From assembly GCA_003524335.1 (NCBI GenBank), contig DQHV01000280.1, positions 1-9,542 of the forward strand: a stretch of DNA of 9,542 nucleotides. The letters run 5' to 3'. The stretch comes from Candidatus Aminicenantota bacterium. Lineage in GTDB: Bacteria > Acidobacteriota > Aminicenantia > Aminicenantales > UBA8522. The translations under genes and the position numbers were made by a program. This document shows, one piece after another, positions 1 to 6,866 of the stretch (position 1 is the stretch's first letter; the number at the start of each line of letters is the position of its first letter). The notes under the pieces are model-generated. The model did not search any database. It worked only from the letters and a program-made list of their open reading frames with translations, and had not been told where the DNA came from.

Positions 1-1
1 T

Positions 2-424
2 CAGGAGAGTTCTGCCCTTCTGACCAGGCACGGCCACCTCTGGAGGGACGGCAGGCGAACACCCATCCGGGTGGCCAAGCGCATCGATCCGGGAAAGGAC
101 CGAATTTCGTTCTCCTACGAGGTGGAGAACGAGGCCGAAAAGGAGATCTCGCTGGTCTTCGGTATAGAATGGAACTTCTATCTCCTTCCCCAGGAGTGGG
201 AGGTCCGGAAGGACGTGCTGTCGCTTCTCGGGGGGAAGTGGCTATTGGAATTCGCCGCCAGCCCCACGATCTGGCATTTTCCTCTCCAGACTCTCTCCCA
301 ATCGGAAGAAGGCTATGATATAATCCAGCAGGGGATGTGTTTCCTTCCCCATTGGAAGTTCAGCCTGACCGGCCGGCAGAAATTCGGGCTGACGATCACC
401 TTGAGCGAGGGACGTGAAAGCTAG
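2..424 (+). CDS. GH57 alpha-amylase / 4-alpha-glucanotransferase, C-terminal part (5' truncated by window edge)
   Basis: The open reading frame enters from the left edge (first full codon at base 2) and ends at TAG 422-424, so only about 140 C-terminal residues are visible. They resemble the C-terminal beta-sandwich domain (DUF1926 type) of GH57 alpha-amylases and 4-alpha-glucanotransferases: a YEVEN strand, then LVFGIEWNFYLL, and the tail motif PLQTLSQSEEGYD followed by a QG...P.W segment. Family members of this type act on alpha-1,4-glucans, either hydrolysing them or transferring maltooligosaccharide chains. The catalytic barrel lies outside the window, so amylase and glucanotransferase cannot be told apart. 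The ATG-less start near base 71 is internal, since the similarity continues upstream of it. The next gene starts inside this one (11-bp overlap), which implies co-transcription and coupled translation with a second GH57 enzyme. Confidence 0.8.
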   Translation, partial: QESSALLTRHGHLWRDGRRTPIRVAKRIDPGKDRISFSYEVENEAEKEISLVFGIEWNFYLLPQEWEVRKDVLSLLGGKWLLEFAASPTIWHFPLQTLSQSEEGYDIIQQGMCFLPHWKFSLTGRQKFGLTITLSEGRES

Positions 425-2066
425 ATATTTTTCCCTGGTCTTGCACAGCCACATTCCCTATGTTCTGGCCCACGGGAGCTGGCCGCACGGAATGGACTGG
501 CTCTACGAGGCGGCAGCCGAGAGCTATCTTCCGCTGCTCGAGGTCTTCGAGCGTCTCCGGGACGAAGGCCTTGCGCCGCGCGTCAACATCTCCTTCACCC
601 CTGTCCTCATAGAGCAGCTCAAGAGTCCAAGCTTCGCGACCGGCTTCAAGGAGTACCTGCGGATGAAGATCGAGATCGCCCGCAAGGACCGGTCGCATTT
701 CGAGAAGATCGGCAGTCAGCCGCTCCACTCTCTGACTGAATACTGGGAGAACTGGTACGCCGGGATTCTCGATCTATTTTCAGGAAGATGTCGAGAAGAT
801 ATCATCGGGGCCTTCCGCAAACTCCAGGACGAGGACCAGATCGAGGTCCTGACATCGGCGGCCACCCACGGCTACTTCCCCCTTCTTTCGGAGGACGATA
901 GCATCCGCTGGCAGATCCGCCAGGGCCGCTATGTCTATGAAAAATACTTCGGCAGGAAGCCGACCGGTTTCTGGCTCCCCGAATGCGCCTACCGGCCGGG
1001 ATATGCGTGGAGGTCGCCGCTCGGCGGCCGAGAAACTGCGGACCGGGCCGGTGTCGACGAGATCCTCGGAGAGGAAGGGTTGGGCTGTTTCTTTGTAGAT
1101 ACCCATCTCTTGAGCGGAGGCGAGGCCAAGGGCGTCTATCTCGACCGTTTTCCCGCCCTGATGCTTCTCTGGGAAAAATTCAAGAAAGAGTACCAGCCCG
1201 GACAGGAGACGGCCAAAACGCCGTATTCTCCGTACCTGGCCTACCCCTCCAGGGTTCCCTTTCTGGCCCGGGATGAGAAATCGGGAACTCAGGTCTGGTC
1301 CGGAAAAACCGGTTATCCGGGAGACGGCTGGTACCTCGAGTTCCACAAGAAGCATTTTCCCGGTGGGATGAGATACTGGCGGATCACTTCCGGTGACGCC
1401 GACCTCGGAGAGAAAGAGCCCTATGACCCGCAGAGAGTGAAGGAAAGGATCGAGGAGAACGCCGGCCATTTCGTCGATTCTTTGGGCGAAAGTCTAAAGA
1501 ACCAGGATAAAGGTGTGGTTGTCGCCCTTTACGATACCGAGCTCTTCGGCCATTGGTGGTTCGAAGGCCCGGAATGGCTGTACCTGGTCCTAAAGAAACT
1601 GCAGCGGACCGAGGTCAGGCCTCAGACCGTAAGCGGCTGCCTTGGGGCGCTCCATCCCCACAGCCTAATCTCTCTGCCCGAAGGTTCATGGGGAAAAGGC
1701 GGGTTTCACTGGATCTGGCTGAATGATGACACAGCTTGGATCTGGGAAAAGATCTATGCCGTCGAACGTGAAACGAAAAAGCTAAAACCGGTCCTCCCCG
1801 GCAAGAACACCCGAATCCTCAAACAACTTTGCCGCGAGAAATTCCTTCTTGAAAGCTCGGACTGGCCCTTCTTGATCTCGACGTGGACGGCCCGGGATTA
1901 TTCGGAGAACCGGGCGGCCGAGCATTTCGAGCGGGCCAGGACGCTCCTCGACTGGATCAAGAGGGACGGCCCGCTGAGCGCCGACCGGTTGAATCTCCTG
2001 GAAACATGGGAAGTAGAGGACCAGCTGTTTTCCGAGGTGGTAATCCCCGATGGAAGCATTATCTGA
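414..2066 (+). CDS. GH57 1,4-alpha-glucan branching enzyme-like protein
   Basis: A complete 550-residue GH57 protein, likely cytoplasmic (no signal peptide). All five GH57 conserved regions are visible: HSHIPYV (11-17), ATHGYFPLL (150-158), GFWLPECAY (185-193) with the expected nucleophile Glu190, ALYDTELFGHWWFEG (371-385) with the expected acid/base Asp374, and SSDWPFL (481-487). The order, spacing and length match the branching enzyme/AmyC subgroup (roughly 520-560 residues without the extra C-terminal domain seen in some archaeal members). Known members transfer alpha-1,4 chains to form alpha-1,6 branches, although some close relatives are reported to be hydrolytic. The start is GTG 414: an in-frame TGA at 402-404 closes the frame, and no later start lies before the HSHIPY motif. 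The SD-like GAGGGA is very close to the start, so translation probably depends on coupling to the upstream gene. It overlaps glgC by 17 bp, which supports a glycogen-branching role. Confidence 0.87.
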   Translation: MKARYFSLVLHSHIPYVLAHGSWPHGMDWLYEAAAESYLPLLEVFERLRDEGLAPRVNISFTPVLIEQLKSPSFATGFKEYLRMKIEIARKDRSHFEKIGSQPLHSLTEYWENWYAGILDLFSGRCREDIIGAFRKLQDEDQIEVLTSAATHGYFPLLSEDDSIRWQIRQGRYVYEKYFGRKPTGFWLPECAYRPGYAWRSPLGGRETADRAGVDEILGEEGLGCFFVDTHLLSGGEAKGVYLDRFPALMLLWEKFKKEYQPGQETAKTPYSPYLAYPSRVPFLARDEKSGTQVWSGKTGYPGDGWYLEFHKKHFPGGMRYWRITSGDADLGEKEPYDPQRVKERIEENAGHFVDSLGESLKNQDKGVVVALYDTELFGHWWFEGPEWLYLVLKKLQRTEVRPQTVSGCLGALHPHSLISLPEGSWGKGGFHWIWLNDDTAWIWEKIYAVERETKKLKPVLPGKNTRILKQLCREKFLLESSDWPFLISTWTARDYSENRAAEHFERARTLLDWIKRDGPLSADRLNLLETWEVEDQLFSEVVIPDGSII

Positions 2067-3234
2067 GAAGACTCTGGTTATGATCCTCTGCGGGGGAAAA
2101 GGGGAGCGGCTCTACCCGCTCACCCGTGACCGGGCCAAGCCGTCGGTTCCGTTCCTGGGAAGCTACCGGATCATCGATTTCAGTCTCTCCAATTCTCTGA
2201 ACTCTGGACTCCATAAGATCGCCCTCCTCACCCAGTATAAGTCGCTATCCCTGGAAAGGCACATCCTCTATGGCTGGAACATCTTTCACGCCGATAGCGG
2301 GGGATATATCGTCTCGCTGCCGGCACAGGGACGGGTGGCCGACCACTGGTACGAGGGCACGGCCGACGCCGTCTTCCAGAATATCTACAGCATTCAACAG
2401 GAAAACCCGGCGGCCATCCTGGTCCTTTCCGGCGATCATGTCTACCAGGCCGACTACCGAAATATCATCCATTTCTTCGAAGAAAAAAAGGCCGAGGCCG
2501 TGATCCTGGCCAAAACAGTCCCCCGCGCCGAGGCCTGCCGCTTTGGAGTCATGGGCATCGACCGCGACCACCGGATCATCGATTTTCTGGAGAAACCGGC
2601 AAACCCGCCCTCCTTGCCCTGGGATAAAAAAACCTCCCTCATTTCCATGGGGGTCTATCTCTTTCGGACGCCCATATTGATCAAGGCTCTCATCAAGGAT
2701 GCCAAGACCCCCCAGAGCAGCCACGATTTTGGCAAGGATGTCATCCCGCGGCTCATCCCCAGGGCCCGGGTCTATGCCTATCTCTACGATGGCTACTGGG
2801 AGGATATCGGGACGATCGACGCCTACTGGAAAGCCAATATGGCTTTCCTTTCCGCTGCTTCGCCCTGTTCCTTGGACGACAGTGCCTGGCCGATCCGGAC
2901 ATACAAAACACGGTACGGTCCCTCCCATATTCAACATGCCGACATCAAGAGCTCCATTATCGGGTCGGGCTGCCGGATCCGGGGCGGGACCATCCGAAAT
3001 TCCATCATCGCGCCGGGTGTCGAGATCGCTCCCAACGCCCGGATCGATGGAGCCATCATCTTCGAGGGAGCCCGGATCGGGCGGGGGGCTAGATTGCGCC
3101 GGGTGATTGTCGATAAGTTTTCCCGGATTCCGGATCATTCCGAGATCGGCTTCGACGAGAGGAAAGACCGGGCCAATTTCATGATCAGCGAAGGAGGCAT
3201 CCGGGTCGTTCCCAAAAGCTGGAGGGACGAGTGA
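2050..3234 (+). CDS. glgC: Glucose-1-phosphate adenylyltransferase (ADP-glucose pyrophosphorylase)
   Basis: GlgC makes ADP-glucose and pyrophosphate from ATP and glucose-1-phosphate, the committed step of bacterial glycogen synthesis. The 394-residue protein shows the nucleotide-binding signature CGGKGERLYPLT (14-25) followed by RAKPSVP and YRIIDFSLSN (39-48), the metal/catalytic SGDHVYQADY (127-136), the sugar-phosphate loop FLEKP (179-183), and YWEDIGTIDAYW (249-260). Residues from about 295 to 365 form hexapeptide-like repeats (IIGSGCRI, IIAPGVEI, IIFEGARI) typical of the left-handed beta-helix C-terminal domain. The ATG at 2050 is preceded by GAGGTGG and starts within the end of the branching-enzyme gene; an ATG at 2080 is possible but would leave only three residues before the nucleotide loop. 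Two departures from typical GlgC are visible: Asp27 where E. coli has the activator-related Lys39, and PFLG instead of PFGG at 34-37. It overlaps the kinase gene by 4 bp (GTGA). Confidence 0.95.
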   Translation: MEALSEKTLVMILCGGKGERLYPLTRDRAKPSVPFLGSYRIIDFSLSNSLNSGLHKIALLTQYKSLSLERHILYGWNIFHADSGGYIVSLPAQGRVADHWYEGTADAVFQNIYSIQQENPAAILVLSGDHVYQADYRNIIHFFEEKKAEAVILAKTVPRAEACRFGVMGIDRDHRIIDFLEKPANPPSLPWDKKTSLISMGVYLFRTPILIKALIKDAKTPQSSHDFGKDVIPRLIPRARVYAYLYDGYWEDIGTIDAYWKANMAFLSAASPCSLDDSAWPIRTYKTRYGPSHIQHADIKSSIIGSGCRIRGGTIRNSIIAPGVEIAPNARIDGAIIFEGARIGRGARLRRVIVDKFSRIPDHSEIGFDERKDRANFMISEGGIRVVPKSWRDE

Positions 3235-4586
3235 TCGAGCGCTACAACCTCTTCCTCCACGAGTTTTCTCAGGAAGCATCCAAAGAGCTGCAGCTTTTCT
3301 CGATTATCGCCCAGAGCTTTTTCCAGCCCTTTTCGCTGATGGACAACCTGCTTGTCATAATGACCGCCCTGACCGCGGGCCATGGCCTGGGCTTTAACCG
3401 GGCCATGCTCTTTCTCACGGACGGAGACAGCCTCAAGGGAGAATTCTGGCTGGGGCCGGCTTCGGCCGAAGAGGCCGAATCCATCTGGCGGGTCCTATCC
3501 ACACCCGGGATTGGCTATCCTGAGATCATCGAGCACAACCGGTCGCTCTTGACGAGCGAAACCGACACCCTGACCAAACGCGTGAAGAAATTGAGCTATC
3601 CGCTGTACAAGGAACAGTCCCTCATCCCCGCCCTGACGGCCTCCGCCAGGCAGATGATCCTGGTGCGGGAGGCCAGGAACGAGCCCGCGGTGGACAGGCG
3701 TTTCGTAGAGACCATCGGTGCGGATGAGTTCCTCTGCATTCCGCTGTTGTCCCAGCAAGAGGTTCTGGGGGAGATCATCCTCGACAACGTCATCACCAAG
3801 CTCCCCATCAGCACCCGGGACCTCGAGCTGGCCTCGATCTGCGGGCTCTTCGCCGGCAACTATATCTACACCGCCAAGCTCCAGAAAAGGATCGGCGACA
3901 TGAAGAAGGTGGCGGCCATGGGAGAGATGGCCATGTTCGTCACCCACCAGCTCCGCAATCCCTTGGTCACAATCGGAGGCTTCGCCGACCAGCTCCTCGA
4001 CCCGCAGACGGGGGAGAAAAAGAAGAAGAGAAACATCCAGATCATCCGCAGCGAGATCCGCCGGCTCGAGAAGATCCTTCTCCGGCTGTCGCAGTTCCTC
4101 CGGATCGACGTCCGGGAGAAAGTGGCCGTCGATGTCCAGGACATGCTCAGCGTCGTCCAGGAATCGGTCCGGGCGGGGATCGCCGGCCGCCGGATAACCC
4201 TGGACACAGAGATTGAGGCAGGGCTCCGCGTCATCCTCTGCGATCCTACCCATGTGGGAGAGGCCGTCCGCAACGTGTTGGATAATGCCGTCGACGCGGT
4301 AGGCGACGAGGGTCACATCGACTTGCGGGCCTACCGGGAGAACGCCGAGTGGGCAGTGATCGCCGTCCAGGACACGGGCAAAGGGATACCAGAGGCAGTA
4401 AAAGACAAAATTTTTGATTCCTTTGTCTCAACCAAGGAAAAGGGTATGGGACTCGGCCTGGCCTACGTAAAAAGGGTTGTGGACGCCTGCGGCGGCCGGA
4501 TCGAGGTCAAGAGCGCCGAGGGCAAGGGAACGACTTTCAAGCTATATTTTCAGACTCAGCCGAGAGAAAGGGGGACTAAGCCATGA
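3231..4586 (+). CDS. Soluble GAF-domain sensor histidine kinase
   Basis: A 451-residue two-component histidine kinase. Residues about 25-215 look like a GAF-type sensor domain, ending in FLCIPLLSQQEVLGEIILDN and a helix leading into the dimerisation domain. The HisKA H-box is VTHQLRNPL (237-245), with His239 the expected phospho-acceptor and Asn243 at the +4 position used by many kinases for phosphatase activity. The ATPase domain has an N box (NVLDNAVDAV, 348-357), G1 DTGKGIP (381-387), an F box FDSFVSTK and G2 GMGLGLAYVK (405-414). There is no signal peptide or membrane segment, so it should sense an intracellular ligand or redox/metabolic state. The residue after His239 is Gln rather than the usual Glu/Asp. 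Its GTG start overlaps the glgC stop codon (GTGA), with GGAGG at 3221-3225 as SD. It overlaps the following receiver gene as ATGA, which marks the two as a cognate pair. Confidence 0.92.
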   Translation: MIERYNLFLHEFSQEASKELQLFSIIAQSFFQPFSLMDNLLVIMTALTAGHGLGFNRAMLFLTDGDSLKGEFWLGPASAEEAESIWRVLSTPGIGYPEIIEHNRSLLTSETDTLTKRVKKLSYPLYKEQSLIPALTASARQMILVREARNEPAVDRRFVETIGADEFLCIPLLSQQEVLGEIILDNVITKLPISTRDLELASICGLFAGNYIYTAKLQKRIGDMKKVAAMGEMAMFVTHQLRNPLVTIGGFADQLLDPQTGEKKKKRNIQIIRSEIRRLEKILLRLSQFLRIDVREKVAVDVQDMLSVVQESVRAGIAGRRITLDTEIEAGLRVILCDPTHVGEAVRNVLDNAVDAVGDEGHIDLRAYRENAEWAVIAVQDTGKGIPEAVKDKIFDSFVSTKEKGMGLGLAYVKRVVDACGGRIEVKSAEGKGTTFKLYFQTQPRERGTKP

Positions 4587-4936
4587 AAAAAAAGCTGCTC
4601 ATCGTCGAGGATGAGAAGAACCTCTGCCTTCTCTACAGAGAAGAGCTGACCAAAGCGGGCTACAAGGTGGTAGCGGTTGCGGATGCCGATACGGCGCTGG
4701 AGCAGATCAAGAAACAGACCTTCGACTTGATCATCACCGACATCCGGATGCCGGCGAAGAACGGCATCGAGCTGATCACTCAGATCATGGCGCTCCACAA
4801 GGACATCCCCATCATCATCAACACAGCCTACCAGAGCTACAAGCACGACTTCATGACCTGGGCGGCTGATGCCTACGTCGTCAAGTCGGCTTCCCTGGAC
4901 GAACTCAAATCCAAGATCAAGGAGTTGATCGGTTAG
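4583..4936 (+). CDS. Stand-alone receiver-domain response regulator (CheY/Spo0F-like)
   Basis: A 117-residue protein consisting only of a receiver domain. It has the acidic pocket Glu9-Asp10 (IVEDE), the phospho-acceptor Asp53 in LIITDIRMP (49-57), the switch Thr81 (INTAY) and the conserved Lys101 (VVKSAS), so all residues needed for phosphorylation are present. There is no room for a DNA-binding or enzymatic output domain, so it probably works by protein-protein contact or as a step in a phosphorelay. The ATG overlaps the TGA of the kinase gene (ATGA), and AGGGGGAC upstream serves as SD. Direct coupling to the kinase strongly suggests it is the phosphoryl target. It lies 3 bp upstream of the GalT-family gene. 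Its output partner cannot be read from the sequence; operon enzymes such as GlgC are possible but unproven targets. Confidence 0.92.
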   Translation: MKKKLLIVEDEKNLCLLYREELTKAGYKVVAVADADTALEQIKKQTFDLIITDIRMPAKNGIELITQIMALHKDIPIIINTAYQSYKHDFMTWAADAYVVKSASLDELKSKIKELIG

Positions 4937-4939
4937 ATC

Positions 4940-5959
4940 ATGTCCGAGTTGCGCAAGGATATCATCAGTGGACATTGGGTCATCCTGGCCTCGGAGAGGG
5001 GGAAGAGACCCGATGACTTTCGGCCGGCCGGGCCGGAAAAGAAGGAGGAAGTCCCCCCCTTCTGTCCGTTTTGCGAAGGAAACGAATCGAAGACGCCTCC
5101 CGAGGTGGCATCGCTCCGGAAGCGCGGCAGTCGGCCGGACCAGCCCGGCTGGTGGGTAAGGACCGTTCCCAACAAGTTTCCCGCCCTGAACAGGGGGCTC
5201 CCTCCGGAGAGACATGATGAGGGCATCTTTCAGTGGATGGATGGAGTGGGCGTCCACGAGGTTATTATCGAAACCCCCGCCCATCTCCAGGAACTGCCCG
5301 ACCTGCCGGTCTTACACCTGCAGGATGTCTTGGCCACGTACCAGGAGAGGGTGAAGAGCATAGAAGAGGAATACCAGTACAAGTATGTCCATGTCTTCAA
5401 AAATAAGGGCCGGGAGGCCGGTGCTTCGCTCAGCCATCCCCACTCCCAGATCGTGGCCACACCGATCATCCCCAAACAGGTCAACGAAGAGCTGTACAGC
5501 TGCGAGCGGCTCCATCGCCAATTCGGGGAATGCATTTTTTGCCGGACGATCCGCGAGGAGACACAGATCGGCCAGCGCCTTGTGCTCCGAAACGATCATT
5601 TCTGCGTGGCCACTCCATTCGCCCCGCGCTTCCCGTTCGAGCTGCGCATCTACCCGCTGCGCCATTCTCCCTGGTTTTCGAGGTTGACCAAGACAGAGCT
5701 CCGGTCATTGGCCCAGACGATCAAGGCGGTCCTGGGGAAGCTCAGGAATATCCTGGCCGACCCTCCCTACAACTTCTACATCCATCAGGCTCCCAACCCT
5801 AACCTGCCGCATGAGGCCTGGATCAACTTGAGAAAAAGCTACCACTGGCACATGGAGATCATCCCGGTGCTGACTCGGGTTGCGGGTTTTGAATGGGGGA
5901 CCGGCTTCTACATCAACCCGGTGCCGCCGGAAACCGCCGCCGGCTTCCTCACGGGCTGA
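4940..5959 (+). CDS. galT: GalT-family nucleotidylyltransferase (galactose-1-phosphate uridylyltransferase or related ADP-glucose phosphorylase)
   Basis: A 339-residue member of the GalT branch of the HIT superfamily. GalT exchanges UMP between UDP-glucose and galactose-1-phosphate through a uridylyl-histidine. Visible features are the N-terminal GHWVILASER and RPDDF (11-27), Zn ligands Cys42/Cys45 (CPFC) with His115 (ETPAH) and His166, and the active-site triad HPHSQ (166-170) with expected nucleophile His168. A second CxxC (CIFC, 198-201) opens the second HIT-like half, and the C-terminal set His282, His302 and His304 (YHWHME) matches the second metal site of E. coli GalT. The middle residue HPHSQ has Ser where E. 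coli GalT has Gly. The fold also includes ADP-glucose phosphorylase, so substrate is not settled; the glgC-containing operon keeps both options open. The ATG is 3 bp after the receiver stop; the nearest SD (AAGGAG, 4919-4924) is 15 bp away, so coupling to the receiver gene is likely. The last 52 bp overlap a convergent gene. Confidence 0.88.
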   Translation: MSELRKDIISGHWVILASERGKRPDDFRPAGPEKKEEVPPFCPFCEGNESKTPPEVASLRKRGSRPDQPGWWVRTVPNKFPALNRGLPPERHDEGIFQWMDGVGVHEVIIETPAHLQELPDLPVLHLQDVLATYQERVKSIEEEYQYKYVHVFKNKGREAGASLSHPHSQIVATPIIPKQVNEELYSCERLHRQFGECIFCRTIREETQIGQRLVLRNDHFCVATPFAPRFPFELRIYPLRHSPWFSRLTKTELRSLAQTIKAVLGKLRNILADPPYNFYIHQAPNPNLPHEAWINLRKSYHWHMEIIPVLTRVAGFEWGTGFYINPVPPETAAGFLTG

Positions 5960-6837
5960 GGCGGAAACGACGACGGCTTTGACGGCCGGGCGATCAGGTT
6001 GAGCCTGATCTCGAGCTTGGATCCGGTCCTCTCGACCGTCCCGGTTTTCCGACGAAAATCGACAAAGGTAAATCCACGGTCCCGTTTTTCGATGACTTTC
6101 AGGTAGGAGTCCAGGTTGTCCAGGAGGTTTTGAAGGGCCGCTGCCGCTCGAAGCTCATCAGGATAGGGGATGATAAGCCGGGTGGATGGCTCACCAGCTT
6201 GATCTCGATAATCCGCAGCCAGGGCAAAAACCTTCCCTTGGAGCCCGAGTGGATCGCCCTCTCCAAGGGTGAAGACGGACTGGAGCGCATAGGGTCCCCG
6301 GATCAGGCGTTCGGAGCCGGTGACCCTGCCCTCTTGCGGCAGCTCATCGAGCAGCGTCACTGGTTCTCCCTGCGGAATAAACTTCAACAGACCCCGGGCG
6401 AGGTCGACCATCACCGGGAGAAGCGCTTCCCTGCCGTCCAGATTATTAACATGGATGAAAGCGCGGTCCTTCAGTATGGTGAGCTGGGTTTTGTCGCCAG
6501 AGTTCCGGGCAGGGACTCCCTCTATCGGGGTTTCGACTCCACATTTCATTAGGTATATCCCCAGAGCCGACTCCGGACTCTCCATCTGAAAGAGTTCCAG
6601 CACGATCTCGGAATTCTCCTTCTTGTAGTGCTGGACAAACAGTCTGTCGAACCCGAATTCCAGGAAGATCTCGGCCCCTCCATCGATGAGATCGAACAGG
6701 TTCCCCCCCTGGAATTCTTTGAGTGGCCCAGCTCTTGCCCAGCCGGAGATGAGGTGCTCGGGAAGAGCAGCCGCCTGGAAAGCCGGGAGGACCTGGACAG
6801 AACAGAGGAGCAGGCCGAAGACAACGACCCTCTTCAT
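5908..6837 (-). CDS. Exported protein of unknown function, DUF6599-like
   Basis: A 309-residue protein with a clear N-terminal signal sequence: positively charged MKR, a hydrophobic core VVVFGLLLCSVQVL and a likely signal peptidase I site near residues 22-25 (after AA). It should therefore be periplasmic or secreted. The mature part contains NLFDLIDGGAEIFLEFGF (46-63), then an IVLELFQMESPESALGIY segment, which recall the DUF6599 family (YIDGGAEIFLEYGF and a following A.GI motif). No catalytic motif can be assigned. The C-terminus is Pro/Ser-rich and looks disordered. It follows the DUF362 gene by 29 bp in the same direction, with GGCGGAGAG as SD, so the two are probably co-transcribed. Its final 52 bp overlap the end of galT on the opposite strand. 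Cys12 sits in LLLC, which lacks the Gly/Ala expected at -1 of a lipobox, so a lipoprotein is unlikely. Confidence 0.82.
   Translation of the reverse strand: MKRVVVFGLLLCSVQVLPAFQAAALPEHLISGWARAGPLKEFQGGNLFDLIDGGAEIFLEFGFDRLFVQHYKKENSEIVLELFQMESPESALGIYLMKCGVETPIEGVPARNSGDKTQLTILKDRAFIHVNNLDGREALLPVMVDLARGLLKFIPQGEPVTLLDELPQEGRVTGSERLIRGPYALQSVFTLGEGDPLGLQGKVFALAADYRDQAGEPSTRLIIPYPDELRAAAALQNLLDNLDSYLKVIEKRDRGFTFVDFRRKTGTVERTGSKLEIRLNLIARPSKPSSFPPQPVRKPAAVSGGTGLM
5992..6010. repeat. Perfect 7-bp inverted repeat (hairpin) just past the galT stop
   Basis: GATCAGG (5992-5998), loop TTGAG, and CCTGATC (6004-6010) form a perfect 7-bp stem with a 5-nt loop. It lies 32 bp after the galT stop and inside the coding end of the convergent DUF6599-like gene (codons around NLIA). 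No T tract follows on either strand, so it is not a classical intrinsic terminator. It might stabilise or pause the galT transcript 3' end, or be chance within coding sequence. Confidence 0.3.
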
Positions 6838-6866
6838 CGCTCTCCGCCCTCTATCCGTAAGAGGCC

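Noticed and set aside
780..1469. A 229-codon minus-strand frame opposite the GH57 branching enzyme
   Set aside because: It overlaps the catalytic Glu region of a well-supported GH57 gene and shows no family features.
2245..3279. A 344-codon open frame on the minus strand opposite glgC
   Set aside because: It is fully antisense to glgC, which has strong family motifs throughout. The translation is rich in Gly/Asp/Pro with no recognisable domain, as expected from the GC-rich codon bias of the real gene.
3495..4316. A 273-codon minus-strand frame opposite the histidine kinase
   Set aside because: It is antisense to the GAF, HisKA and ATPase coding region, and its composition (Asp/Leu/Gly/His rich) is typical of a shadow frame.
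6802..6837. Lipoprotein signal on the DUF6599-like protein
   Set aside because: Cys12 is preceded by LLL, without the Gly/Ala/Ser normally at -1 of a lipobox; an ordinary signal peptidase I site fits better.
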